Shown here: positions 32,327 through 44,800 of the stretch, one piece after another
Layout of the letters: each line of letters opens with the position of its first letter
How positions within the stretch are numbered: position 1 is the first letter of the stretch
Origin: Lomentospora prolificans
Lineage: Eukaryota; Ascomycota; Sordariomycetes; Microascales; Microascaceae
Assembly (NCBI GenBank): GCA_029532625.1
Contig: JARFXM010000006.1
Span: 1,488,001 to 1,552,000 of the forward strand
DNA: 64,000 nt
Direction: 5' to 3'
Notes under the pieces: model-generated
What the model was told of the DNA's origin: nothing
Databases searched by the model: none
Seen by the model: the letters and a program-made list of their open reading frames with translations, nothing else
Translations under genes and position numbers: made by a program

Positions 32327-35300
32327 CTTGAACTCCCGTCGTGATTATGCATTTACGAAGTAAAGGCTAGCAAAAGGAAAAAGGGACAAAAGAGATACCC
32401 AGAAGTAAAGCCTACTGGGACGGGTGGGATGGAGAGCCGGTGGACATTTTGACGGAGAAAAAAAGGACCTCAGCGAACAGTCGCCTGGTGTGTGCACTCC
32501 TCAGACCACAACCGGATTTGACGGCGGAGACATATGGAGTAAAAAAATATCATGAATGATCGATCCGTATCCGTGGCAAATGGGGTTGCCCCGCCACCAT
32601 GCGTACCCAAGGGCAAGGGACTGTCCTAGAGTCGCCTATGACAACCTCCTGAACCTCAATGGGCGGTCAAATGCAATAGGGCCATCCCTTTCCTACCAAG
32701 GAAGAGGACAAGCACCAGGCCAGCCACTTTCAGCTGAATATGAAGGTGACGCAGCATCAGGCTGGGCGTTGAGAGGCTCAGAGCGAATTGTTTTGCACTG
32801 TGATCAATCCGGTGTAATGGGTGACATCCATTCACGTAGACAAGGGAATCAATCCATATGCGGGCCTTTACCCCCATGTTTCCTCTTTCTCACATTCTCC
32901 GCCTCTTCGAGGAGTAACTCTAGGTTGAGCGACGGATATGTGCGGCCAAGCTGGGCATTCGTTCCCTCTTCTGGGCAATGCGGCTGTTGATCCCTCTATT
33001 GGCAGCAAGAGAATGAGAAAATAGGCCGGTTGGTTGGAACCAGCACACCGCCCATCAGCCCTGCCGGTATGACACTCGAGGCCCGATAATTGGAGCCCAA
33101 AAGAGGCCAGTGGAAGGGGCTGGTTGGACCAGACCACGCACACAGCCAAAATCCTATTTTAAGGCCGACAAGGTGATAATGCGGAAAATTAATATGAGGG
33201 AAACTTGCGTTCGCGTTGCATTTGGAGCCTTGGAGGGGTAGTGTGTTTCTTGGCGCGAGGTTCATGATCTCATAGATGCCTGAGGCAAATATGAACTGAA
33301 GGCCGGCCGGGGATGGAATGATTGAGATGGCTGGCAATGTGGGACATCCCAATCACTGCACCAGCTTGGATCTCGGCGTCATGCTGACTGTCGCCTCTCG
33401 TTGTTTGTGATAAACGGAAGTGCTGTGTGCACGGACCTGCCGGTTTCCGGTCAAACCATTTGCCGGCTCCCGGGCAAGATCTTGCTTGGGCGCGTGGAAA
33501 CGCTGCTCATTCAGGTTGGCTGCTGTCAGACCCTGCTTGAAACGGATAAAGAGGTGGGTCTAGGTTTAACAAGGGCCGTTATCCATTGGCCAATTTCACA
33601 ACATTAATTTAAAAGTAGCGCGTCAAAACGCGTCACGACGCGTCTTACTTCCTTTTTGCACGGTGCGCCCTGATCACAGACGTCACAAGAGCGGTAATCG
33701 CGGACACTTGGACATCGGGGGCCTCCCCCAGACTTCCTCCAGTCCTCCCTACCTTCGTTTTGACTGTTGCTGCAGCTTCCTTTTGTGACGCACCATAATA
33801 AACCATGTACCGCCCCCTCGCATTGTCGGACACTTAACGCCAATCAGATACAGAAGAGACGCCATGATGCACAAGCCAGCCCCCCCTTCCCTCTGCAAAT
33901 CACTTGCGACTGAAACAAAAATCAAAGCGTTTGGCTGCGAATCTTATCGCGGTGCAGCGGAGAGATATCTGATCGCTACCAAGGAAACACCCACCTCCCA
34001 CGATGACGAATATAGCCAGGCCAAAATGAGGGGGCTTTGTGCGACAAATGGATCGTGGGGAAACTGTGGAAAGAACAAGAGAAGCGACGCGGATGCCGTG
34101 CCATAGAACCACGAATGACTCAGACCGTGAAGCTTTTTAACCTCAAACGAAACCTTTCCGTGGTGAGGCCATCTTCAACTTTGTGTGGGCTTCGTAAACT
34201 ACGAAAGTCTTGGAAGAAAACCACTCAGTCGCGAGTTAGGGCGAGACTAGCGCTTGGTAGAAATTGCGGATTGAAGGCGGAGAAATCAACACCGAGGGCG
34301 GATTCTGCCCTTATACAGCGAGGATTGCGCTCAATCGGTCGGTCCCATCTCGCACGAGATGCTCGTCTTTCCATTGAGGGTACTCGATGGAAAGGGACAT
34401 TGAACAACGATCAATGTGCTCGGGACGCTGCTACAGTAGCAGTGTACGGGGGTCAAGTGATCATATGGCGTAGCCAAATGCAGAGAATGCCGTGGGATGC
34501 GTGCGGGAAATGAATTGCGCGGTTGGATGAGCACTCACAACGGCTAGCCCCAAGGGGGACGTTGCGCACCAAATGAGATGAACTGAATCGCTTCATCGTA
34601 ATTCCTGCGGACGGTCAACTGACAACCATCGTCGGTTTTAGGAGCCTCCCTCCATAACAAAAGGGGGTGGAGTCCTGTTTGCTAGGGAGGTCACTCATTA
34701 TGACCCCATTCGTATGTAAATCCACATATTTTGTCTTTATTGTAGACCCGCTGCCTATCGGCGAGAGCGGCCACAACCTGGACGAGTCGACAAAGTGTAT
34801 TGATGGGCGGCAAAAGAATATCTACGTCAATTGTCCTCCGACTCGATTTCCAGCCCCGTCCCGATCTCCTCGCGCATGCAGTAGGTCGACGATCGTCGAA
34901 AAAAGAAAGGTAACGACCACCGTCTAAAATCTCACTACGAGGCGGGCAGCTACACTAAAGCCTCCCCGTCGCCGCGGTTCAAGGAACAGGCATTAACATG
35001 TCTCGCCTACGTTTACAAGTAACAAAAGGGAAAAGATGATAATGGCGCGCGGTGATATGTGGTGGAATAGGTCGTTTCCAGGAAAGGGCGGGACATGCCA
35101 TTGTCTAACCAGGTCTTGGTGTCTCATAACCCAAGAAGTGAAATTAGCCTTGAGCTTTCCAAGCTGAATACCTGGTCAGCATCGACACCGTCATTCATCG
35201 TCTACTCCTCGTCTACTCCAACTTGCCACCTACCTACGCTATAATGACATAGGCAATGACAGTGGTACTTCGTTCACGCTCTCTGCTTAGAGTAGCAAAG

Positions 35301-37202
35301 GATCCTGAAATAATCGCATGGCGCGGCTAAAGCCTTTTGAGGTCCAGAGTTCTGTTTTGCTCTCCAAGTAGGAACGGAAAACACCTTGCTTGGGTTTGGG
35401 AGACGCGGGCTGAAAGGGGAACACACCGTGGAGATGAGGAACCTCGCTCTGCGAAACCAATGCCGGCCGTCTTTTGACCCTGCCGCCCCCTAACAGGGTG
35501 GGCAACGAACCGTTGACGGGACGGGTGATAGAGCTGAGATGTTGCCAACTGCGGGTAGCCCCGACATAGACGAGCACCTTGGACGGATTCTCTCTCACCT
35601 GCATGAAGGGGAATATGATCTAGATTCTAAGCCATTACTGTCCGAAGACGGGGGGGTGTGGAGGGACCAGGCCATCTGATCAAGCCCTTGCATTGACCTG
35701 TCTTGGAATGCATCATAGTGCGCAGCGCTTGCTGCAAGTGAAGTTGCGTACCACCCCTCCACCATCGGTCTTCATTGGGGATTTGGGGGGAAGGGCATCA
35801 ATTGATAGCCAGCTAGTAGAAGCTAGAGGGAGAGACCGGATGGCTCGAGGCCGAAGAAAGTAATAACCAGATATGGTGAGCTGCAATAGTCGAAAGCTGG
35901 GTCTGGGACATACAGGTGCGCTCCTACGGAAGTGGTGGAATGAGCGGCATGGCGTGCCCCGTAAATGGTAGATGGTAGATGGGGGAACAAGAGGGCCAAA
36001 GGCTGGTCCCATCAATCAATCCATGTGAGCGGGTACTAAAGGTGCAGGCCTCGTGTACATGATAGCATAGCGCCGTCCACCTGGAACATGGCCGAGACAC
36101 TCGCGCTTCGGCATGCTGATGGTCGAGGATGGTACCCCGGACCTGCTTTTCAGGTAGATTAGCCAGGTACGGCAGGCGGCGATACGTCGATCGATTCTAA
36201 GCAAGCCTCGATTGCGCGATGGACTCGCTTTATTCTCCGCTCGGTCGGATTGTGCCCGCTTCCCGATGTGGACCAGCGCTGAAAGGAGTCCCAGTATGGG
36301 TCCGGTCAAGTTTGAGGGGTTCAGAATAAGAAATTCTACGCTTGCGCCTAGGCCAGCTCAAGCTAAAAAAAACACGAGCGACAATGAAAACATAAAGAGC
36401 ATGCATGGTCACGTACATGGAATGACATGGATGTTGCCCGTCTCTGGGGTTTGGCAATTGATGGTATTATTTTAGTCGCTGGCAGGCCACCTGTGTGCCC
36501 TTTCCTTTCCCTCCCCCTTGCCCCAACCGCAACCGGCCTGATTGAGAATTCCCGTCTCGCCCGCTGCTCAAGGTACCTTGTCGCTGGCTGGCTTTCCACC
36601 ACTTTTTCATCAATCACCCACTTGGTGGCGGCCGCCCACCTGCAACTAACCCCTGTCGCCCATTAAAATCCTTTCCCCTCCCGTCACCTGCACGACTTGA
36701 CCTGGCACCCCTGTCCATTCTAGTCTTTCCTCAACCGCTGCTTGGTATCACTTTCGTCTCTCCTCCCGCCTGACGCTCTCCACTGTCAAATACCCTGTGG
36801 ACGCCAATCTCCCCCACCCACCCACACCCCCATATCTATTACCTCTTTGCCCTCTCGTTCAACTATCTCACCCGCACGCACCACCGCACCGGCCAAGTCT
36901 CTTCGCCTCGCTATCGAATCGCCAGTGAAAAGGAAAGAAAGAACAAAGGAAATTTCAACAGGATCCAGCTCGGGAGAAGTTCGCTTCTCGCACTCTAGTT
37001 ACGACCGCGCGACAACTATCAAGACGTTGCGAGAGTCGCGATTCTCCGCGCTGCTCTATTTGCTGCGCAAGTAACCCAACTCTTCCCATCACAAAACGGT
37101 CGCAAACAAACCGCCGCCTGACGTTGTCGCGACCTAAACACACACCGAAACATCCGATTATTGCGCAAGAGGTTCCCTGTATATCAGCAACGAGCAACAG
37201 CC
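32327..37202. other. Gene-free region with MluI-box cluster
   Basis: About 4.9 kb between two divergent genes with no convincing coding sequence. Features: three CGCGTC boxes at 33619-33644 (listed separately), an ACGTCA half-site at about 33679-33684, and a long CT-rich promoter and leader (about 36490-36930) before the Myb-like gene. Short open frames inside lack family features. Confidence 0.5.
33618..33644. promoter_or_regulatory. Three helically phased CGCGTC (MCB-like) boxes
   Basis: CGCGTC occurs at 33619-33624, 33629-33634 and 33639-33644, exactly 10 bp apart. The second and third are full ACGCGT MluI boxes (33628-33633, 33638-33643). Such spacing puts all sites on one face of the helix. 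In yeasts ACGCGT binds MBF. The nearest ATGs are 1.3 kb away on the minus strand (cysteine-rich protein) and 3.6 kb away on the plus strand, so the target is unclear. Confidence 0.5.
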
Positions 37203-38009
37203 ATGTTGCTACCGTCCGCGCTTCAATGCGACTCGTCGCAAACCGCGACAGCTCGCCTTCAGACCGCGCTCTTCGCCTCTCCTCCAGCCAGTCCACCGAG
37301 CGCCTCGACACAGACTGCCCTGGGAAATATCGTTAATACATGTCGCTCGCTCCAAGCTCTCATCGCTACTCCTACCGCTTCCGCCTCGCCCCCTCCCGCG
37401 CACCAGCTTCCCACACCACCAATGTCCTATGCAGAACCTCCTCCTTTGAAACTCCGTCTGCGCTCGCGCATGAGGCCCGAAGGCTCTAACGAATATGCGC
37501 TTCCTCGCAAGCGGATCATCAAGCGCCAGCCCCCACGTGGTCTTAACAAGAGGAGACGCGCCCTAGACGACGACATAGGTAGGGATGATGTCGAGAACGA
37601 CGAGTTTGAGAGCGAAGTTGAGAGCTTGGCCGAGATAGAGGACGCCAATGTACCCGCGGCGCCTCAGACTCCCAAGCGCGCAAGATTGGCGCCCGAAGTG
37701 ATCCCTCTTGGCCTTGAGAGGTCTGATTATCACAGCCTGCACCTCGAGCAATCTGAGTCGAATGAGGGCCTCGGTATAAGCCAGACCCAGGGTGATGACG
37801 AATGGACGACGGAGGACGATCGGATCCTCGTCGAGCTTGTCCTGGAGAAGCTAAAGCTGACCAAGTCAGACTGGCAAGACTGCGCTCGGAGTTTAGGTAA
37901 AGATCGCCACAGCATCGGGCGCAGGTGGAGGAGTTTGATGATCAATGGCGACGTCGGCCTCAAGACAAGGAATAGTAGGCGGGCGAGGTTGCATTCTACT
38001 TGGAGGTAG
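37203..38009 (+). CDS. Myb/SANT-like domain protein, function unknown
   Basis: A single exon of 268 residues starting MLLPSALQCDSSQTATARLQ in an AGCCATG context. The N-terminal 75 residues are Ala/Ser/Pro-rich with a run likely to be conserved (LFASPPASPP, NIVNTCRSLQALI). A basic region follows (PRKRIIKRQPPRGLNKRRRA, about 110-130), probably a nuclear localisation signal, then an acidic stretch (DDIGRDDVENDEFESEVESL). The C-terminal 70 residues read DEWTTEDDRILVELVLEKLK, then DWQDCARSLGKDRHSIGRRW: one Myb/SANT-like helix bundle with the spaced Trp residues (about 201, 224, 242). It is probably a nuclear DNA-binding or chromatin protein. I do not recognise a named orthologue. A long CT-rich leader precedes it. 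Confidence 0.8.
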   Translation: MLLPSALQCDSSQTATARLQTALFASPPASPPSASTQTALGNIVNTCRSLQALIATPTASASPPPAHQLPTPPMSYAEPPPLKLRLRSRMRPEGSNEYALPRKRIIKRQPPRGLNKRRRALDDDIGRDDVENDEFESEVESLAEIEDANVPAAPQTPKRARLAPEVIPLGLERSDYHSLHLEQSESNEGLGISQTQGDDEWTTEDDRILVELVLEKLKLTKSDWQDCARSLGKDRHSIGRRWRSLMINGDVGLKTRNSRRARLHSTWR

Positions 38010-40135
38010 GAGCAGACCAGCCGTTGCAGCTCACTTCCCGTTCGACTTTTCTTTGTACACTACCAGATGAGGAGCCCATGCGGCCCACCCTATGTATTAT
38101 CTATCTGGGGGATATCCCAAGGCGTTGGCGGAGCAGAATGGGTATTGGCGTTTTTTTGGACGGCGGACGCTTCCCACCCACCTACATCATGGGGGTGATG
38201 TGCAACTGAGGGGATGATTGTTTAAGCCCTTTTTGATTTTACACAACAATGATATCCATCTATTGAGCCACTTTCAAATTGAGCATCCCTATCCACGACC
38301 ACACAACGCTGATTGTCTCGTCATCAAAGTATACCACTAGCTAGTTATAGTACAGCCGCGGGACTCAAATGCATCCTACCAAGGCCGTACAGGTTTAGTC
38401 CTGAAGTTCGTCGTATTCTTTTGACCTAGTTTCCGAGCAGGCTAAAAAGCCAGCGGGAAAGGGAACGGCCCCTAACCAAGAGGGACCTTGCGCCGTTGTC
38501 GCACCAAGAGGACCTGGGCCCTCTAGACAAGCCCCGTGCTCTGCATAAGAAGGTCTGTATTTACATGACCCAGTTTAATATTCAATGCCAAACACTGAGA
38601 GCAAGCCGCATAGGGCTATTTATGGGGCCTGACGGTCTGAGCTCGTGTGTTCAATGCTGAAGACCAGGAACCTTGGCTGCCGAACAGTCTAAGTGTCGTC
38701 AATGTCACCGTGGTCCCTGAGGATACGGGAGCCTTATAATGCGGCAGTCTTATGGCCTAGGGAAGATTAGGGCTGGCTAGATCAAAAGGTGCCCTTGTGG
38801 GAAAGCGAGGTCGGCTGGAACTAGTGGCTTGCGAATGTAGCTGATGGCTGACTCCCCTTCATTGGCACAACTGCCATCAGTTAATCATTAATATTATACA
38901 GGCAGCCATCAGTCGAATCACTTACGTCCATGGACCGAAGTAAGTCATACGATAGTGAAGAAGAGACAACTCTATTTCTGGCCGGCCGGATCAACGATTC
39001 AATGATAAACTGGTTACACATATTAGGAACCGTCGGATTTCTCCATCACGCTAATGGCCGGCCATGGCCATACTAATTGACCCTGGGCGGCTCCACGCAT
39101 TGATATGTCCGTCCAGCAGCTGTCGCTAATGATGAAGCCCGGTCTCAGCCCGCCTCCCCGGTCTTGTTTGCAGAGTAGATATTTTGTCACGAGTCAACCG
39201 AGAATGCTCCAAATGCTGCTTTGGATAAGCCCCGTCGCACCGCGAGCGAATTGATATGCTTCGAATGGGTCTTGTTGCCCTTAAACGTCGTACCAGCCCA
39301 GTGAGTTCGAGAACCCAACTCGATGGAGGTTAATACGCAAATATCCATCGCATCTCGGACTCTTCCGATTATGGAAACTTTACAACGGTTGACTTTTGAC
39401 CAGTACTACTGAGGTGATTTTCGAAGGTGTTAGGATGGTGGTACTTTACAACTATGGCGCCATGTTTCCAGGTCTACTACCGAGGTGGCCAGGACACCGT
39501 TGCTTAATGTGTTTCTTCATGTACGCTTTTTCCTAGGCGGACTTATACCCTCATACCTTATTCGAGGATGACCAGGATATGTCTGGCGGATAGCCCTCTG
39601 GACTGGTGGGGAATAGCTCAGGTTAATAACATGAGAACGCTGGGGCGAGGATGCCGAGTTCACGATTCGCGGCCGAAATAGGCCGCACTAACCACATGGT
39701 TCGGATCTGAGCTCGATATCATCAGCTTCTCGGTTTCTCGTAACCCTGCAACCCGAACCTTGATTTTTCAGCCGACTGCTCGGATTGCCTATCAAGATGC
39801 GAGTTCGTGCCACAGGACCTGATGTCGGCACGTATTAAGAGATCAATTGAATGGATGTCGTCCCATCAGTATTCGTCGCGCTTGCCCCCCCTTCAGAGCT
39901 CCAAGAGTCCCAGCTCACCAAGGCCCATTTTAAAACCCCAACGACGTAGAAGAGCCGGCGTTTAGTTTTGGACATTAGCCGTGTTCGACTGACCCACAGC
40001 TGCACCATTCTGTGAGGCGAAGAGGTTCCAATTCAATAGCTTGGTTTGTGGCACTTCTACATTAATTTCACCTCGCGCCAACCACACAGGAGAACCCCCC
40101 ACTTTCCCAAGCTCCAGCTACCCCTCCCTCACACA
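38010..40135. other. Gene-free region
   Basis: 2.1 kb without a credible gene. CTGATGG at 38841 is matched by inverted CCATCAG copies at 38874-38880 and 38906-38912, with an AT-rich core between. GCTGGCTAG occurs at about 38773. The final 100 bases form the leader of the FolB gene. Confidence 0.45.
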
Positions 40136-41088
40136 ATGCCACCAACACTCGCAAGCATCTGGACCGTAAAGGCCACAGCGGGCGAACCCATCGCCCTCGT
40201 CCGCGTGCGTAACCTCCAGTCGACTGCGCGTATCGGCGTCGACGCATGGGGCCGCCCGGGCCGACCGCAGCCTATCCTCGTATCTGCAGAAGTTTCCCTG
40301 GCCCGACCGTTCTCGGAGTCGTCCTCGACGGATAAGCTCGAGACGGACACGGTCCACTACGGGCTCCTTAGCAAAGTTATTCTCGCAACGATGGACGAGG
40401 TAGACACCACTTCTGCGGCCGGGGGCGTCTCGGTATCGCTACGAGGTCTCCTAGATACTATCTGGTGGAAGCTTGCGAGTCTCAGCGTCGACGGATCACC
40501 TGCCCCGGGTGCAGTGGATGACACCAAGGCGTTCTTGAACCTCGCGGGCATTCGTTACTTAAGCGTTACCATAACCCTCCCCAAAGCTACTTTGTCGGGT
40601 GCGGGGGTCAGTTTGACCGGCACCGCTATCTTCACGACGGGGGCTCTCAGGCCTGAGGTGAGCCTGTATGGGGTGTGCTTGCAACTCCACAAGGTACAGG
40701 TTCCTGCACTGATAGGAATCAATAGCAATGAGCGGGAGGCGAAACAGTTGATTATTGCCAATGTCAAGATTGACAAGTTTATCGAGACTGCCGATATCCA
40801 CCCCCTTGTGGAAAGGGCTATCTACAATGTAAGTTCACCTCCCGGTTCGACTTAGAGTCGCAGAAAACAAGTACTAACGAACGACCTCGTATGCGTTAGA
40901 AACTATCTAGTTCCTCATACGGTACCCTAGAGGCTCTTGCCGTGGACTTGGCATCGTCAGTTAACGCTGTGAAAAGCCACGCACCCGCTGAACCTTCCTC
41001 GTCAGCTTCATGGCAGATCAAGGTTGGGCTGGAGAAGCCGATTGCCGTACCTTTTGCAGAAGGCGCGGGTATCGAGTCCCTATACTAG
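40136..41088 (+). CDS. Tandem FolB (dihydroneopterin aldolase-like) domain protein
   Basis: Two exons (40136-40828 and 40900-41088) encode 293 residues; the intron is GTAAGT, branch ACTAAC, acceptor TAG. The first FolB-type unit opens IALVRVRNLQSTARIGVDAW and continues QPILVSAEVSL. The second opens YGVCLQLHKVQVPALIGINS, then KQLIIANVKIDKF, and ends with IKVGLEKPIAVPFAEGAGIE, where the conserved lysine of the FolB active-site strand is present. Known role of the fold: dihydroneopterin aldolase/epimerase in folate synthesis, normally the N-terminal part of trifunctional Fol1 in fungi. Here there is no HPPK or DHPS domain, so this is either a separate aldolase-like enzyme or a diverged paralogue. 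The second FolB unit is interrupted by the intron. Its stop lies 45 bp from that of the opposing GIG1-like gene. Confidence 0.85.
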
Positions 41089-41133
41089 TGACAACGCAAC
41101 GCAGAGGAAAGGCCCTGGGGGTCTGGAATTTTT

Positions 41134-41873
41134 TCATGAGGCTCTTTTAGAATATGGAATATCACCATTTGTAATCTCGTTGATGAAATCCATGTCTGGG
41201 TCGTAGAGCATGACATGAAAATGCTCAACGGTTCGAACTGACTTGAGGCTGCTCCAGTTCCTAAACCACAAGACCTAGCAAAGCTTAGGTTAGCCGGCTG
41301 CATTTCCAAAGACTAAGTTATGGGTGAAAGGCGCCGCTATACTTGGTCTGCTGGAACCCTAGATCGAAACGTGCTATTCACGTATTCCTCGATGGTGGCC
41401 CTTCCCTCGGCTGTGAGGTCACCAGTCTCGGCATCTTCTTGTAGCGGAAACTTGGTCCACACTAAAAGGTGGACGATGCGAGGGTCAATGCCGTAAGGCC
41501 AGTCGTTGTAGAGGACTTTGATATCATCGTCATGCTCAAATGGGGCACCTCGCGGCTTCAAAGGCAGGTGCCACCCGAGCCTCTTTTCGAGAAGAAAGTT
41601 CGTCACAGTACCGTAATCTTGCTTAATTTGCCAAATAAAGGCCAGGTAGCGGCGTAATTCCGAAGGAAGCCGACAGAGATGGTCAATTCGATTCGCCCCT
41701 ACCAATGTCTGGACATCTTCCCAGGTCAGGATTGAAAAGTCGGTGTCAGGCGTGCTAATGATCTTCAAATCCCGAACTTTGACGTCCCTGAGAAACACTG
41801 GACATTCATCTGATCGTTGGTCCTCCGGGATGTTGACCTGCCAATACGGCAGTTCCTTCGTGTTGTCGCCCAT
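41134..41873 (-). CDS. GIG1/DUF3605 family protein (N-acetylglucosamine-induced protein 1 type)
   Basis: Two exons (41343-41873 and 41134-41274) encode 223 residues; the 68-nt intron has donor GTATAG and acceptor TAG. The protein starts MGDNTKELPYWQVNIPEDQR and carries the family segments CRLPSELRRYLAFIWQIKQD, FLLEKRLGW and VLYNDWPYGIDPRIVHLLVW. Across the splice it continues VLWFRNWSSLKSVRTVEHFH and MLYDPDMDFI, which shows that stopping at the first exon would lose the conserved end. Candida GIG1, induced by N-acetylglucosamine, belongs to this family, but no biochemical activity is firmly established. It has no signal peptide or membrane segment, so it is probably cytosolic. Confidence 0.87.
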
Positions 41874-44800
41874 TTACTTTTTTGTCTGCTCGTGGCGGTG
41901 ATAGTGAAGTATCAAGGCTTTTGCGCTAGGACGCATGACCTATTCTAAGCTGGACAGAATGAGAGAGGGACACCCTCGAGAGGGTTTGACTCAGTGTGAG
42001 GCTGGGGATACTGAAATCCGACCTTGAGTCTCCGGAGAAGCGGGTACAATTTGGCGGGTGGTGAAGATGTGGTGGTCTATGTGCGCAGGAAGGCGTTTCG
42101 GGTCGAACATCGACACGATGCGACGGCCAATATCCACAAGCGGAGCTTACTTACAGCTGCTACCACTCGCTCTTTCTTGATCAAGGGGTAATGCACATTC
42201 AAGTTGTAAGCAGGGCGAGGTTTTGGACCCGGATCGCGCCTACTGTATGGGCTTGGAATTGCGAAAGCTGATCATTCTTTGCAATAAGCTATGAGACTCA
42301 TGAATGAAGTTGATAATATATTGGGACTTCTGGGTTTTCTGATACGTCCGACTGCTCTGCCCATCTCCCTTCCTTAGCGACTTAGTACAACACTTAGTTT
42401 TCTCTCCTCCCCTAGCCAGCGATTCTCTTCTAACACTTAAGCCCCGAAAAGGGGGGTGAGGGTCGGATCCGAAACGGGGTCAATGAAGTTGGCACAGTGT
42501 CTTGGTTATCCCCTAGACGACGGTAAATGAATGTTGAGATGCTCAATATCGTGGAACTGTTCGACGAGGGTAGTATACGTAAGCCGGTCCTCTCGTCATC
42601 CACCGGCGAACCTCCTAACGGCGGTGATTGATATTTATAATCCAGGGAGAGCATGGGCTCGGCCGGCTTGTTTGCGCTAGAGGAGCCGATCTGGAAGGAG
42701 ATGTGAGGTTTGGAGGTCGCATCAACCCCTGGTACGGTAGTAGCTTTTATTATTGCGGCTGTGTCAAATACTAATAATATTAGTTTGATAACGTCCCCAT
42801 TCAGAACAAAATCATATTAAATTCCCACTGCTACACGCCGTCCCAACCCTGGCGTCGTTGGCTGGTACGCTCAGCGCCTCACAGTCTGTTGTGAGGAGGA
42901 AATAAAGGAGATGATGTGAAAGTAATAGTGAAATACACTGGTATGGGTCATGATGCACAGTCAAAGGATGTCGTTCCCTTCAGCGATTATGATTGTCCCA
43001 CGTGGGTGGTCCAGGTCCGGGCAGCTTCCCCCAATTATCCTCGGTTCTCTGGACGATGCATCCACAGCACGCGTAGCGAGGTTCTGAATCACGTTTCACT
43101 GGGTGGCTGAACAGAACTGGACCTCTCCGGGAGGATGTCCGGAGGCTTGACCGAGTCTAGCGCATCATGAAATAAGAGTCAAAGAAGAAGCAGGAGAAGC
43201 ATAGGGATAACATCTGTCGGAGAACCCTGTGTGAGACGAATTAGCTGGCTCTTTTGAAGCCGCTATTGATAATACTACGCTAACCACCGATCGTCAGGGC
43301 CCATGGCTTGTTGGAGAGTAGTGTTCACTCCGTTAGCTATCCAGGCCCGGAAATTGGCAAGCAACTAGGGGCGACGGAGGACGTTGGGAGATCGTGGAAT
43401 CGACGGAAGCGATACACAAGAGCAGAGCTTGTGCTTCTGCCGTTCGCGTGGCGCGCCATATGAGAATAAGAACCTGCAGTTCCAACTCATTGGATCTAGA
43501 AAAAAAAGGGATGGTGCCTCCCCCCCTCCCACCCCCCAAAGCCACCTGTGAATGTGTGGACCACCCGTTGATCAGCCGTTACACTACTAGTACTCCAGAG
43601 ATATTGATCAATTGATGTAAGATACTGGCCGAAATCGGGTGGGGCCTGTTCGGCTTAAAGGCGCTGTGGACTTGGTGTGGCAAGAGGGGACTCGTAAACT
43701 GGTGCTTCGCACCGGAACGGGCCCTTGGACGATAATGTACAAGTAGACACCAGGACACAGCAGAAGAAGGATCTTGCACAGCTGGCTTGCCGAATTCCAA
43801 TCAACGGAATCGGACAGGTTTAGAGCGTAACGAGTATGGCATGAACGCGCAAGGTCGGCATAGGCGCTGTGATTGGTTCAACGCAAACAAAGGGACGCCA
43901 CCCGGATAGCTGAAAAGAGCTTGCTGCGTAATACAAGGCATGCAAAGTACCGTAACGGCAGAGGCGAGTCCCTGGACAGAAGCACCTGTCAGACCCACCC
44001 TCCATTCTATTAGGCGGTCTACCTGGATAGATTATAGGATACACTGGGGAGCTACAAGTAATAGTTTGACAATGACGAAAAACTTTGCGGAATCCCCCGA
44101 TGCGATGCGATGTGATGCGATTCGATTGATGCCATGTCAAATGTCGGCTTGGCTGTGACTGAAAAAGTTTATCGTGCTTTGCCGAACCTACATTTTAGCT
44201 GCCAAAACACCTGCATACGGCGCCTTTGGCCCAAGAGCATTGGCGACGATGCTTATCGGTCTTTTATGCCACGTTTCTACTCGGTTAGTCGTACTCAACA
44301 AATTCGGCATATCCGCCCTAGTCTTCGGCCGCGCTGGCTCTGCTAGTGTTGAGGTCGACTTTATCTCGATCGCGCTTGTGCAGTTCGCCTCCCTCGAGAT
44401 ACGACGGGGTGTTGGACTACGATCGCCTAAAGTTGAGCGCATCTCTACATAAGATTGGTCGTGCCATGGAGAGGAAAGACGCCATACTACTGCAGTGCAA
44501 CCCGCCCTTTCAATGGCTCAAACAAGTATGACTTGTAAATCCACTTCAGCTTCGACAGCAGCAGGCCGATTTTCTCACTGCTTGTCCCGGTTCTATTAGA
44601 AGTAGACAGAGAACGGCTGTCCTCACGGCGAAATTATTGTAGATCCTTTCCGATATAAAATCCAAGGGTTGGCGGAGCCGAGAAACGGTGGGGTTTCTGA
44701 ACACATTGGCGAGGAGAAACATTTTTTTTAAAGACAAAATCTTCTTAGTTCTGAGGTTGCCCCAATTGGCGGCGTCTTCCAGAGACATTGGAGCGAATGT

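Noticed and set aside
34037..34513. 158-codon plus-strand frame in the 32-37 kb gap
   Set aside because: Random-looking Arg/Lys/Leu composition, no conserved segment, no codon bias like that of the real genes.
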